From the NCBI RefSeq assembly GCF_027595985.1, contig NC_073307.1:119874678-119938677 (forward strand): DNA of 64,000 bases. The letters run 5' to 3'. Positions 53,468-64,000 of the stretch are shown piece after piece; position 1 is the stretch's first letter, and every line of letters begins with the position of its first letter. The notes beneath the pieces were generated by a model that saw only the letters and a list, made by a program, of their open reading frames with translations, was not told the origin of the DNA and made no database searches. This DNA comes from Sorex araneus. Taxonomy: Eukaryota; Chordata; Mammalia; Eulipotyphla; Soricidae. The translations under genes were made by a program, and so were the position numbers.

Positions 53468-56336
53468 GGGAGGCTACGGGCTATAATTATAATGTATCAA
53501 GTAAAGCGTTCACCCCGCATGCAGCCAACCTGAGTTTGATCCCATACTCCATGGTCCTAAAACACTGACAGGGGTCATTGCTGAGTGAAGATCTAGGAGT
53601 AACCGCTGGGTATCAACTGGTGTGGTACCAAAGAGAAACAAACAAAAAATATTATCAATAGAGTGAAAGGTACCCTATAGGAAAGGAATTCTGTCCTACA
53701 GGAGAAAATATTTGCAGATCATATTTGATAAAGGGTTTGTATCCAGGATATATAACGAACTCATCTGACCAAAAACAAATAAGGGTCAAAACAGATGGTA
53801 CATTGGGTGGGGAGCTTGCCTTGTATGTGGCTGGCCAGGGTTGAATCCCTAGAATCCCATATCAGTTGAACTGTGATTCAAGGGGGCTATTTGGAGGAGA
53901 TAACTAAAAAGTATTGCTGAATGGGTATGAAGCTCCAGTTTGTTGAAGAGACATAAAGGAATTAAAAGTTTCAGGGACTGGAGTGATAGTCCAGTGAGTA
54001 TGGCTGGTTTGATTTACGGCATCTGATATGGTCCCTGAGCACCACCAGGAGTAATCCTGAGTGCAGAGCCAGGAGTAGCCCCTTAGCATTGCCGGGTGTG
54101 ACCAAAATAGGGAAAGAAAAGTTTAGTTCTGCAAGATGTAAAGATTTGAAACTGGCTGTGTAATTTTAATCTTGTGAATATACTTTACATTACTTAACAA
54201 GTGGGTAAGACGGTGATTTTGGTATCAGTATTTTACCACCGTAAAATACTAAAAGTCGGACTGAGATAATGAGCTATTTGGTAGTAAGAACAGCCTTCTG
54301 CATTTTCTGTCCACCCCAGGACTGCTCTGGGCTACTATCAGATTATTGCTTGGAGGACTGTGTAGCTATAATTCGAGGTGGTGAGCACTCCCAGAAGTGC
54401 TCAGGAGCTATTTCTGAATCTGTATTGGCAAGCTGCACCCAGAAATGCTTGGGGGATCAAAGTGAGATCTGCAGTACACAAGGCAAGCACCTTACCCTGT
54501 GCTGTCTCTCTCATTCTCCCAGTAACAGTCTTAAAGACACAAGTCATATCAGGTTTTGGTATAACTAAACAATGTTTTGGTCATGACTGAACAAAGTATA
54601 CGATCCTCTTCCTTTTCCTTTTTCCTTTTATCAGTGCTCAGGGGAGCATATGGAATGCCGGGGATTCAACCCTGGTTGGCTGCGTGCAAGCCAAGAGCCC
54701 TACCCACTGAACTATAGCTCCTGCCCCTTAGTCTCTTCCTAATCCCTTTGATTGACAGCCTTGCCACCTCTAAATCTGTGAGGTGCTACATTCTCCAGCA
54801 CTCCGTAGAGGGCACAATAAGCCACCAGAGACAAGTTTCACCTCTGCCTTTATCTCAGCAATTCTCAGGATATCACAGGTTCTGGTAAACTCTCTGAGAG
54901 CTCATGGGTCAGACTGCCCTCCCACAGCAGTGAACAGGCCTGATCCGTGCCCATGTGGTCTTAGCCAACAGTAGTGCCACGTGACCCAAGCATTTTAGGT
55001 AATCCTAAGAGGAAGTGATGCCAAAGGCCAGATTCTCTAGTCAACAGATAGGACTTTTGACTTGCACGTGAAGTTCAATCCCTGGCATCCGTATGGTCCC
55101 CCAGCTCCCACCAGGATTGATTTCTGAGCACAAAGCCAGGAGTAACCCTTGAGCTCCAGCAGGTGTGACTCCAAAGCAAAACTAAACAAAAAGAAAAGGA
55201 TTATTCCTTCGCCCATTATTCTCTCATTCACAGTCACTGTGAACCTTTCACGAGATCCTAAGGATGAGATAAGCATCCGAGGGGCTTTTAAAAAGCCTCT
55301 CCAGGGACGGAAAGACACTGAAACCCACCTACGGATGACTCGTATTGAACAGGTCTTTAGCTCAGTTTAATCAGCATTTTTCCTGGGATGGACACACTCG
55401 GTCGCGCGCTGGGCAAAGGCAGCGGGAAGCGCGCGCGGCTCCCGGCCCCGTTCCAGCCTGGGCAAATGTGCAAAAGCAGCGTGGGGGCTGGGCGGGGCGG
55501 TGCACCTGGGTGAGTCCGCTGAGCACTTGGAAGAGCCAGTGCTTGCTGTGCACCCTGTCCCCTATGCAGTCCCCCAGGCCTTGTCCTCCTCCTGCCACAG
55601 CGCCCCCTGCCGTCCGCGGGTCGTGTGGCTTTAGCCTGCGCGCTGTGTCTACTATGGGACTTGACTCTTGGTCCCAGGTCTGGGGAACTATTGTTTTGTT
55701 TTGTTTTGTTTTGTTTTTCAGGATATTTTCTTACTTTATTTATTTTTTGAATAAGTATTTTAAATTGTGTTTTCAGAGACTTGTTCCCAGTAATTGTTCC
55801 CATTCCATATTTCAACACCAATCCCTCCACCATGACACCTTCCCACCACCAATAATTTGGATTTTCCCCCCACCACCACTGAAGCCTGCCCCCTAGCAGA
55901 TGATAAATTACTTATTTTGCATTGCTTAAAATGAAGAGTATGAGATGTTGCTCCTGGATTCTAAAATTGTTTGGGGTTGGTTTCATCTCTGTGGCCTGCT
56001 GCTCTATTCCAAGATTCATTTGTTTAAGTGGGGACTAGAATCATAGTACAGCTGATAAGGCACTTGTGTTACACTTTGCCGACCCATATTCCATTCCTTA
56101 AACTCTCTATGGTCCCTTGAGACCAGTCAGGAGTGGTTACTGAGCACTAAGCAAGGAATAAGGCCTGAGCACAGCCGGATGCCCCAACCCCCACATGTTC
56201 CTTTTTCGATTTGGTATTAGGACTTTCTGGGACGCTTATGGATCATCCCTATAGTACAGAATAGGCTCATGTACTCAGGAAATGTCCCCTACTATTTCAT
56301 ACCCAGACACCACCAACAACTTGGATTTCACAAACG

Positions 56337-56342
56337 TTTATT
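56337..56342 (-). terminator. Poly(A) signal of SAA-E
   Basis: AATAAA on the minus strand at the conserved position. Confidence 0.65.
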
Positions 56343-57471
56343 AAACACTTGCTGCTCTCTTTATCAAGTATCAAGTACTAGAGATTTATTATTCAATATA
56401 GATTCTATATTTGAATTTAGGTCAGTAGCTGTCCTGCCCCGCTGAGGCACACAGCTGGGTCTCCTGAGAGCAGGTGAGGATGAAACTCAGTACTTGCTAG
56501 GCAGGCCTTCAGGCTGGAAGACATCGGGTCTTTGCCACTCCTGCCCAATTAATTGGCAAATTGGTAATCCAAGGAATCTGCAGTCCATGAACACTGATCT
56601 ATGCTTCAAAAAGCCTGTGATTCTGAGATAATTCTCTATGAATCACTAGGAGTGAAGGAGAAAAATATAAACCACGGGCAGAAGAGCAATAGTCCCAACT
56701 TTGCATCTCTCTCCCTTTCCAAGGGAGCCAAGAAGAGAGAAGCTGTAAGATTGGCCCTGCAGGGGCATAGCCCAGCTCTGCCCACACTGACCACTGTGTG
56801 CTGGGAGAACAGCCCTGAGCTGTGGGTGGGACTCACCCTCCCCCTGGCCTTATTCTGACTCTCTCAGGCACTCCCATCTCACCTTGGGCACAGAGGAGAG
56901 TGGCAGAGGGGAAGACCACTCCCTCCACTGACTCCCTGCTGACCACAGTCAGAATTTTCTGGCCCCTCTCACCCAACCCTGAACCCTTACCTGATCCTCT
57001 AGGCCGGCCACAATCTGGCACCGCCCCTTGGCCCATCATCATAGTTCCCTCGCAGAAAGATTAATTTGCCAAAATTTTTGTAACTGTCCTCTTGCATGTT
57101 GTCTCTGTCGTGTCTGTAGACTCTCCACATCTCTCTGACGCCTGGGATGAAAGAAAGTGATGAAACGCAGAAGATCACGATGCGGGGAATTACATTTAAA
57201 ATGCTCCTGCCCAGATTTCAAGAGCTTGGGACAAAGCTCCTGGAAAGCAGATGGGCTTTGAAATGAAGGTCCCTTTCCCCTCCCTCTGGTTACCATTGAG
57301 AGACTCAGTACAAGACTGATTCTCTGTGTTCCCCTCTGACCCCTGTTGCTGCTTTGGCGAAGGCTGTGTGTGGGGTATACACCCCAACCCTTGAACTATC
57401 TCCCATCTCCCCTTGGACTATGCTCTCTTAGCTCTTTGTGCCTCAGTTTCTCTGTTAAGAGATGGCTACAT

Positions 57472-57634
57472 CGGGGCTGGAGCAATAGCACAGCGGGTAG
57501 GGTGTTTGCCTTGTATGTGGCCGACCTGGCTTCGTTTCCCAACATCCCATATGGTCCCCTGAGCACTGCCAGGAGTAATTCCTGAGTGCAGAGCCAGGAG
57601 TAACCCCTGTGCATTGCCCAGAGTGATCCAAAAT

Positions 57635-57675
<41 letters not shown>
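57472..57675 (+). mobile_element. SOR-type SINE in SAA-E intron 2 with (GA)n tail
   Basis: Counterpart of 684-868. The tail has turned into a pure GA dinucleotide run at 57638-57675. Confidence 0.82.
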
Positions 57676-57677
<2 letters not shown>

Positions 57678-58109
57678 TGCCTACTTCAAAGATCAAAGGA
57701 TTAGAACATGAAAATAAAAATGAGCTTTTTTAGCACTTGAAAACTACTAAATGGCTCATTTGCATTTGAAAACTATAAAATGACTTCGCCTTATTAAAAA
57801 TTCCATTATTTTGACTGTACTTCTTAAGCTGGGGCCAGAGACATAGGAGAAGCACTTGCCACGAACGTAGCTGCCCTGGTTTGATCAGCAGTACACACAT
57901 TCCCCCCAAGATTCACTAGGACTGATAGAGCTCTGAGGAAACCTGAGCACAGTCAGCTGTGGCCCAACCCCATCACCAAAAACTTTGAGTAACAGCTAAG
58001 AGATTGGAAACCCAACTCCCAGGTTTGACAAAGTCACTTCAGAGAGCATCAAAATGCTTAGCTCGAATGTCCATTAAGGGGCAGTAGGTCCTTCTTTGTG
58101 TTGTTGTTG

Positions 58110-58303
58110 CTATTATTATTATTTTATTTTTATATTTTTTTGCTTTTTGGGTCACACCTGGCAAGGCACAGGGGTTACTCCTGGTTCTGCACTCAGGAAT
58201 TACTCCTGGTGTTGCTCAGGGAAGCAATGGGATGCTGGAAATTGATCCCGGGTGGGCCACGTGCAAGGCAAAGGCCCTACTGGCTGTGCTATTACTCTAG
58301 CCC
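58110..58303 (-). mobile_element. Antisense SINE in SAA-E intron 2
   Basis: Same insertion as 36790-36967; absent from A, B and D. Confidence 0.8.
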
Positions 58304-58312
58304 CATTGTTTG

Positions 58313-58575
58313 GGAACCTCTCAGCAATAGCTAGAGGGTAGGGCATTTGCCTTTCACGGGGCCAACCTGGGTTCAATTCCTCCACCCCTCTCAGAGAGCC
58401 CCGCAAGCTACCGAGAGCCTCTCGCCCACAGACCAGAGCCTGGCAAGCTACCCTTGGTGTATTTGATGTGACAAAAATAGCAACAAGTCTCACAATGGAG
58501 ATGTTACTGGTGCCCGCTCGAGCAAATCGATGAGCAACAGGATGACAGTGACAGTGATTTAAGGAACAAGCACCT
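58313..58575 (+). mobile_element. Long-form shrew SINE in SAA-E intron 2
   Basis: Counterpart of 1327-1590. Confidence 0.75.
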
Positions 58576-59008
58576 CTGAATTCCAACTCTCATCCTCAAT
58601 CCTGATAAAAGCTGGGGTCCCAACCTTATGTGCCCTGTTGTCTACAGGTATCCACAGAAGAGGGAAAAAAACTGGTAAAATGCTGCGATAAAATCCTTAC
58701 TCAGGGCTGGAATGATAGTTCTGTGGGGAGGGCACTCGCCTTGTATGTGGCAAACCCTGGTTAGGTTTCCAGTATCCCATATGGGCTCCTCCCCCGCACC
58801 CATGTCCCCGCACCACCAGGATTAATTTCTGAGTGCAGAGCCAGGAGTAACCCCTGATAATCGCTGCGTGTAAACTTCCCGGCCCCAGCCAAAAAAAAAA
58901 CCCTCAAAACTCCCTGTATATCGAGGGAGGTACCATGTCCTCTGCTAGGGTAACTGCAGGGGACAGCCTGATTACAGACCCTGACCCCCAATATCCCCGG
59001 GGCCTTAC

Positions 59009-59103
59009 CTTCACCAAAATCCCTCATGAGTGAGAACCAACTTTGGCTGCTGACGCAGAGAAACAAAGAGCAGAAAATGACAGCCGTGAACAGTTTCATC
59101 TTG
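59009..59103 (-). pseudogene. SAA-E exon 2 (intact signal exon)
   Basis: Open reading frame and normal splice sites; differs from B exon 2 by only a few residues. Start ATG at 59097-59099. Confidence 0.85.
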
Positions 59104-59808
59104 CTGCAGGTACACAAGCCACAATGAGGCAATTCAGGCTGTTGCTCTGTAAGATTGACCCAGGCTCACAATCTGCAAAGAACTTCTACTTACATGCGTA
59201 GATTGGCATGTAGATAGATAATAGATGTGGAGAGATACGTCCTGATCATCTAAGACACATTTAAAATATCAGCTCTGAGATCTACTGCGTAGCAGGTTTT
59301 CCTGGATCCATGGGAGGATCCTACCTCTGAAATAGCCCCTGAGTTTAAAACTCCACCAATATTTTTGGTGTGTCTCCTCCAGCCACTACTGACTTCCCAT
59401 TGCAGGCACAAACAACATAAATTCTAATGATTTGGAGACTGCAAAGTATTCATGGGACTCGGGAGTTAACTCAAAGGGCTGGAGCACCTGCTTTGCTCCC
59501 GCAGGTGCTCCAGCATTTTGAACTTATGCTGGGTGAGGGGGGAGGGTTGTCTAGGCACTGTCACAGTGACCCTGGTGACTCAAACACAATTTCTGAGCAG
59601 AATCACAGAGCACTGGGAGCGGTCCCCAAAATACTGAATAGTGCTGGGAGGTCCAGCAACAACAATGCCAAAAGAAGTAGCACATCTGAGGAGACCCAAT
59701 GGTCAGAACAGTTCAGTCAGGAAGGATCAGCCCATGAACGCTGATGTAGAAGAGGATTGACCCCAGCCCTGTCTATAGAAGGAAACTTGGAATGTTCTAG
59801 AAACTCAC

Positions 59809-59821
59809 CTTTGGCTGTCTC
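59809..59821 (-). pseudogene. SAA-E exon 1 remnant
   Basis: The splice donor AAAG|GTGAGT and about 13 bp of exon 1 remain. The sequence then switches to spacer DNA in reverse orientation. No TATA or kB site like those of A, B and D follows. Confidence 0.75.
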
Positions 59822-60708
59822 ACTCAGCAAGAAATGACAATGGCGTGCCTTGTAGATCATATAAGGTAACCTCAGTCACATGAAGCTAATACATCAAGAT
59901 ACCATTAAAACTTGCTCTCCTAGAAATTGGAATGTTGATCCTTTTGATATATTGCAGCACCAAGATGCTGTTGAGGATTTGGAGCTGGTGTCACTAACCC
60001 TCAACCCAACAGGACCACTTCCAGGTACCAGCACCATCTTCTGTTAATAAAAAATGTGGAGAAGAGGCAAGTGCTGCTCATTCATTTTTTTAAAGCATGG
60101 GGATAGATGTGGGAGATGACCCACTAATACGTATCCTAAGATCTGGGTAGTCTTCTGGATAAAACAAGTTTGGACAGGTTGAGAGGTTGTGGCTGTAAAC
60201 CAAGCAGGAAGGACATAACCTGCTAGGACATAACAGGGTGTCTTCAGAACAAAGTTCTTCAATTTGTATAATTGCATTCAAACTCAGAAGTGAACAGAAT
60301 TTTGGCGGGAAGGGGTCATCAGTGAGCACATTACATCTACCGCGTACAACTACCTCTATTTTTCATTTGACTAATAAAGGTATTTAATGTTCAAAAAAAT
60401 GTGTGGCTGGAGCGAAAGCACAGCGGGTATTGTGTTGGCCGGGCACGCAGTAAACCCAGGTTTGATTCCCAGGATCTCACACTGTCCCCCAAGCACCACC
60501 AGGAGTAATTCCTGAGTGCATTGCCAGGTGTGACCCCAAAAGAAAAAACAAAAAACAAACAAACAAAAAGGGTCTGGAGAGATAGCACGTTGGGTAGGGC
60601 ATTTACCTTGCAGGTGGCCCACCTGCGTTCATTTCCAGCATTCCATATGGTCTCCTGAGCACCACCAGGGGTAATTCCTGAGTGCAGAGCCAAGAGTGAC
60701 CCCTGGGC
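59816..60708 (-). other. Inverted spacer block next to SAA-E
   Basis: Reverse-complement counterpart of sequence running from about 21783 back to 20227 in the B-C spacer, without the L1 found there. The last part is closest to the D-E version. It includes two SINE pieces. Confidence 0.8.
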
Positions 60709-63700
60709 TTGAGCATAAGAGAGCCAACTATACTTCCTTTTGTTGGAGGGGGTAGGGTGAGAGAAACACACTTAGCAGTATTGAGGGTTCATTCCTGGCT
60801 TTGTCCTCAGGGATACGTTTGCTGGCAGAGGGCTCTTAGGGATCACATGGGTATATGGTTCGAACCCAGATAAGCTATGTGCATGGCAAATGCCCAACTC
60901 GCTGTACTATCTGCTTCCTCAATAATAGTTCCTTAGGCTGACACCCTCCTGTTTTCACGAGATGTGGTGGTTGATCTTTCTGAATTTTATGGACAAGGCA
61001 CTACACAAAATTCTGTCTCTAATTCTGTTTCATTGTTAAGCTACACAGAGATTTCTCTCTCTCAACTCCATTTTCTGCCATCTTGGCCCCACTTCCTTTA
61101 TGATTTCACTTTCTTTCTTTGTTTTTGGCCCAACCAGCACACTGCTCAGGGGTTACTTTTTACTGTGCACTCAGTTCAGTGATACCTTTGACTCTACTGA
61201 TTTGGGCAATTATTGGTGCTCTTCTGTTAGAGAAGCAAGATCAGAGATTATTTTAAAGGGAGACAGGGGGCTGGAGAGATGGGACAGAAGGTTGGACACT
61301 TGCCTTGCCTGAGACCAACCCCAGCTCATTTCCCAGCAACCCCTATAGTCTCCTGTGCATCACCAGGAGTAATTCCTGAGTGCACAGCCAGCGTGAGCCC
61401 TGAGCACCGCCAGGTGTGAACAAAAAGAAAAAAAAAATAAAAAGGCAATGAGAATGGAGCAGAAAGTGAGACGAGGCTGAGGAGAGGGGTAGGCATATAG
61501 GACCAAATAGGAACAGAAGAGTAGTTGGGAAGCACCAGAGGGAGTGGAGGATGAAGAGCTAGCAGTCTCCTTTAGGCACGAGACACGTGCAGACACGACC
61601 AACTCTTATCCCTAGTTGGATGCCTCAAGAGCACAGTATGATATGATTAGTATTGCAGTTTTGCCCCCTCTAGTAAACTTTTTGACATGCATTATGGGCT
61701 GTCACTCTACACAAGCAATTCACTTATATAATCCACACCCATCAGCCTTCCACTGAAGGGCTACATAAAATCCCACATCACATGATGCAATCCCCTAATC
61801 CTCCTCAACATTAGAGTATAAAAATTAGTGCTTGAGCACAATACAGCCAACTACACTCCTTTTTTTTGTAGTGTGTAGGGTGGGAGGGACATACCTACAG
61901 GTGTTGAGGGTTTATTCCTGACTCGGTCCTCAGGGTTCCACTTGCTGGCGGGGGTTGCTTTGGAATCACATGGGTACAGGGCTCTAACCCAGATCAGTTT
62001 TGTGCAAGGCAAATGCACAACTCGCTGTACTATTGGGTTCACCATTTCAATTTATGTCAGTCCCATGACACCCCATGACACTAGGAGTTTTGCAACATTC
62101 TCATGTAACCTTTAAAGATCAACTCCTGTAAATTATATTTTGTCTTCATGTGCAAAGGACGAGAAACTTCTGCTTCCTGAATGGGTGAGATTTTCTCCAC
62201 TCCACTCGAGAGGGGCAAGATATGGTACCTGAGCATCACCAAGAGAAATTTCTGAGTGCAGAGCCAGGAGTAGCTCATGAGCATTGCCTGGTATGACCCA
62301 AAAAGGGAAAAAAAAGTTTTAGCTCTGCAAGATGTAAAGATTTGAAACTGGCTGTGTAATTTTAATCATGTGAATATACTTTACAATACTTAACAAGTGG
62401 GTAAGACGGTTGATTTTGGTATCAGTATTCTACCACAGTAAAAAAAAAAAAAAGAAGAAGAAGAAGTATGACTGAGAGAACTAGCTATCGGGTACCAATA
62501 ACAGTCTTTTGTTTTTTCTGGCCACCCCAGGACTGCTCAGGGCTACTATCAGATTACATCTTGGAGGACTGTGTAGTGCTAGAGATTGAACCCAGGCCTC
62601 CTGCACACTAGCATGTGTTCTAGCCTGCTGAGCTATCTCTGGGCCTGGTACCAAGGACGTTCTTTTTTGGATATTTTATCTTGGTCTCACCCAGTGTTGC
62701 TCTGGGTCTATACTGAGCTTGGTACATGTGGATCACTCATACCAGTGCTCTGGGGGGAAGGTGGGGCGAGAGCCATGAGGTTCCAGGACTACAAACTGGA
62801 CCCACATACAGAGCATGCACTCATTCTACAGAGCTGTCTCTGGTCCCTAATAAGTTTTTTTTTTTTTTAGGGCAGGGGTGGCGAGCACACCCAGAAGTGC
62901 TCAGAAGCTATTTCTGATCCTGTACTAGGTAGCTGCACATTCCAGGAATCCAGGAATGCTTGGGGGTCAAACTGAGATCTGCCATACATAAGGCAGCACC
63001 TTACCCTCTGCTGTCTTTCTCATTCTCCCTGTAACAGTCTCATATCAGATTTTGTATCAGTACACAATGTTTTGGTCATGACTGAACAAAATATGTGAGC
63101 CTCTTCTTTTTTCTTGTTTTAGATTTTGGGCTGACTCCTGGCTCTGTAACCAGGAATCACTCCTGCAAGTGCTCAGGGGACCATATGGAATGCCGGGGAT
63201 TGAACCCGGGTTGGCTGCATGCAATCCAAGAGCCCTACCCACTGAACTATAGCTCCTGCCCCCTTAGTCTCATCCTAAATCCTTTGATTGACAGCCTTGC
63301 CACCTCTAAATCTGTGAGGTTCTACATTCCCAAGCATAGAGGGCACTTTAAGTGCCTGACAGACAAGCATCACCTCTGCCTTTTCTCAGCAATCCTCAGG
63401 ATATCACAGGTTCTGGTAAACTCTCTGAGAGCTCATGGGTCAGACTGCCCTCCTGTAGCAGTGAACAGGCCTGATCCGGACCCACTGTCTTAGCCAACAG
63501 TAGTGCCACGTGACCCAAGCATTTTAGGTACTTCTAGGAGGAAGAGATGCCAATGGTCAGATTCTAGTCAACAGATAGGACATTTGACTTGCACGTGGGG
63601 TTCGATCCCTGGCATCCATATAGTCCCCCAACTCCCACCAGGATTGATTCCTGTGCGCAAAGCCAGGAGTAACCCTCGAACACCACCAAGTGTGGCTCTA

Positions 63701-64000
63701 AAGCAAAACTAAACAAAAAGAAAAGGATTATTCCTTCGCCCATTATTCTATCATTCACATTCAGTCATTGTGAACCTTTCACGATCTCCTGTCTAAGGAT
63801 GAGATAAGCATCGGAGGGGCTTTTAAAAAGACTCTCCAGGGACGGGAAAATACTGAAACCCAGCTACCGATGACTCGTATTGAACAGGTCTTTAGCTCCG
63901 TTTAATCAGCATTTTTCCCGAGAAGGGACACACTCGGTCCCGCGCTGGGGAAAGGCAGCGGGAAGCTCGCGAAGCTCCCGGCCCCGTTCCAGCCTGGGCA
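60709..64000. other. Spacer to the right of unit E
   Basis: Begins with sequence matching about 49050, then 61630-62030 matching the D-E spacer, and block Y (62040-64000) as found left of C. In the B-C spacer the 3' end of an SAA gene follows about 1 kb after the matching end point, so another unit probably starts just outside. Confidence 0.65.

Larger units (their letters stand above)
56487..59099 (-). pseudogene. SAA pseudogene with lost promoter (unit E)
   Basis: Exon 2 (coding 59009-59099) is open: MKLFTAVIFCSLFLCVSS then QSWFSLMRDFGEG, very close to B. Exon 3 (56991-57141, 151 bp) keeps VREMWRVYR and GNYDDGPRGG, then reaches the TAG it shares with C. Exon 4 (56487-56645) has an altered acceptor (a CTGTTC-like stretch is missing), a TAG in its third codon and a one-base deletion soon after. 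Exon 1 is cut to about 13 bp by an inversion. The combined damage makes it a pseudogene. Poly(A) signal at 56337-56342. Confidence 0.9.

Noticed and set aside
55345-55896. 183-codon open frame over the GC-rich patch
   Set aside because: GC-rich DNA has few stops by chance, no domain is seen, and the matching frames at 33932-34286 are interrupted.

Overview
This window is mammalian genomic DNA, most likely from a shrew (Soricidae, probably Sorex). The evidence is spliced genes with GT-AG introns, dozens of copies of one tRNA-derived SINE with box A/box B-like heads (the type described as SOR in shrews), antisense L1 3' ends, an endogenous retrovirus remnant, and a fragment that looks like an RTE-type LINE of the kind reported in the common shrew. 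There are no prokaryotic features.

The window is a tandem array of serum amyloid A (SAA) genes, all on the minus strand. Each unit has the family layout: a non-coding exon 1, exon 2 (signal peptide and N-terminus), a ~139-bp exon 3 and a C-terminal exon 4. From left to right: A (promoter to exon 3; exon 4 lies left of base 1); B (open, 123 codons, strongly diverged and short by 7 C-terminal residues); C (no promoter, exon 1 or exon 2; exon 3 carries an in-frame 51-bp tandem duplication and a stop); D (complete canonical SAA, 130 codons, full SAA signature and clean splice sites); E (signal exon open, but exon 3 has the same stop as C, exon 4 has a stop and a frameshift, and the promoter is cut off by an inversion). 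Promoters of A, B and D share a TATA box, an NF-kB-like decamer and a C/EBP-like site at fixed spacing, as expected for acute-phase liver genes. Intron 1 is 834 bp in all three.

Layout: 1-3143 unit A; 3144-15300 A-B intergenic; 15305-18911 unit B; 18912-34960 B-C intergenic, with an endogenous retrovirus remnant ending in an LTR near 29537; 34970-37543 unit C; 37544-40160 short C-D intergenic made by deletion; 40165-44386 unit D; 44387-56320 D-E intergenic; 56335-59821 unit E; 59816-60708 inverted block; 60709-64000 spacer leading towards a presumed further unit. The start codons of A and D are 41,242 bp apart and those of B and E 41,214 bp apart. With matching exon types and spacers, this points to duplication of a two-gene cassette, later blurred by conversion, insertions and deletions.

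Functionally, D is the gene most likely to make secreted HDL-associated SAA, B may make an unusual SAA-like protein, A cannot be judged without exon 4, and C and E look like pseudogenes. The rest is transposons and simple repeats whose presence or absence between units helps order the duplications.
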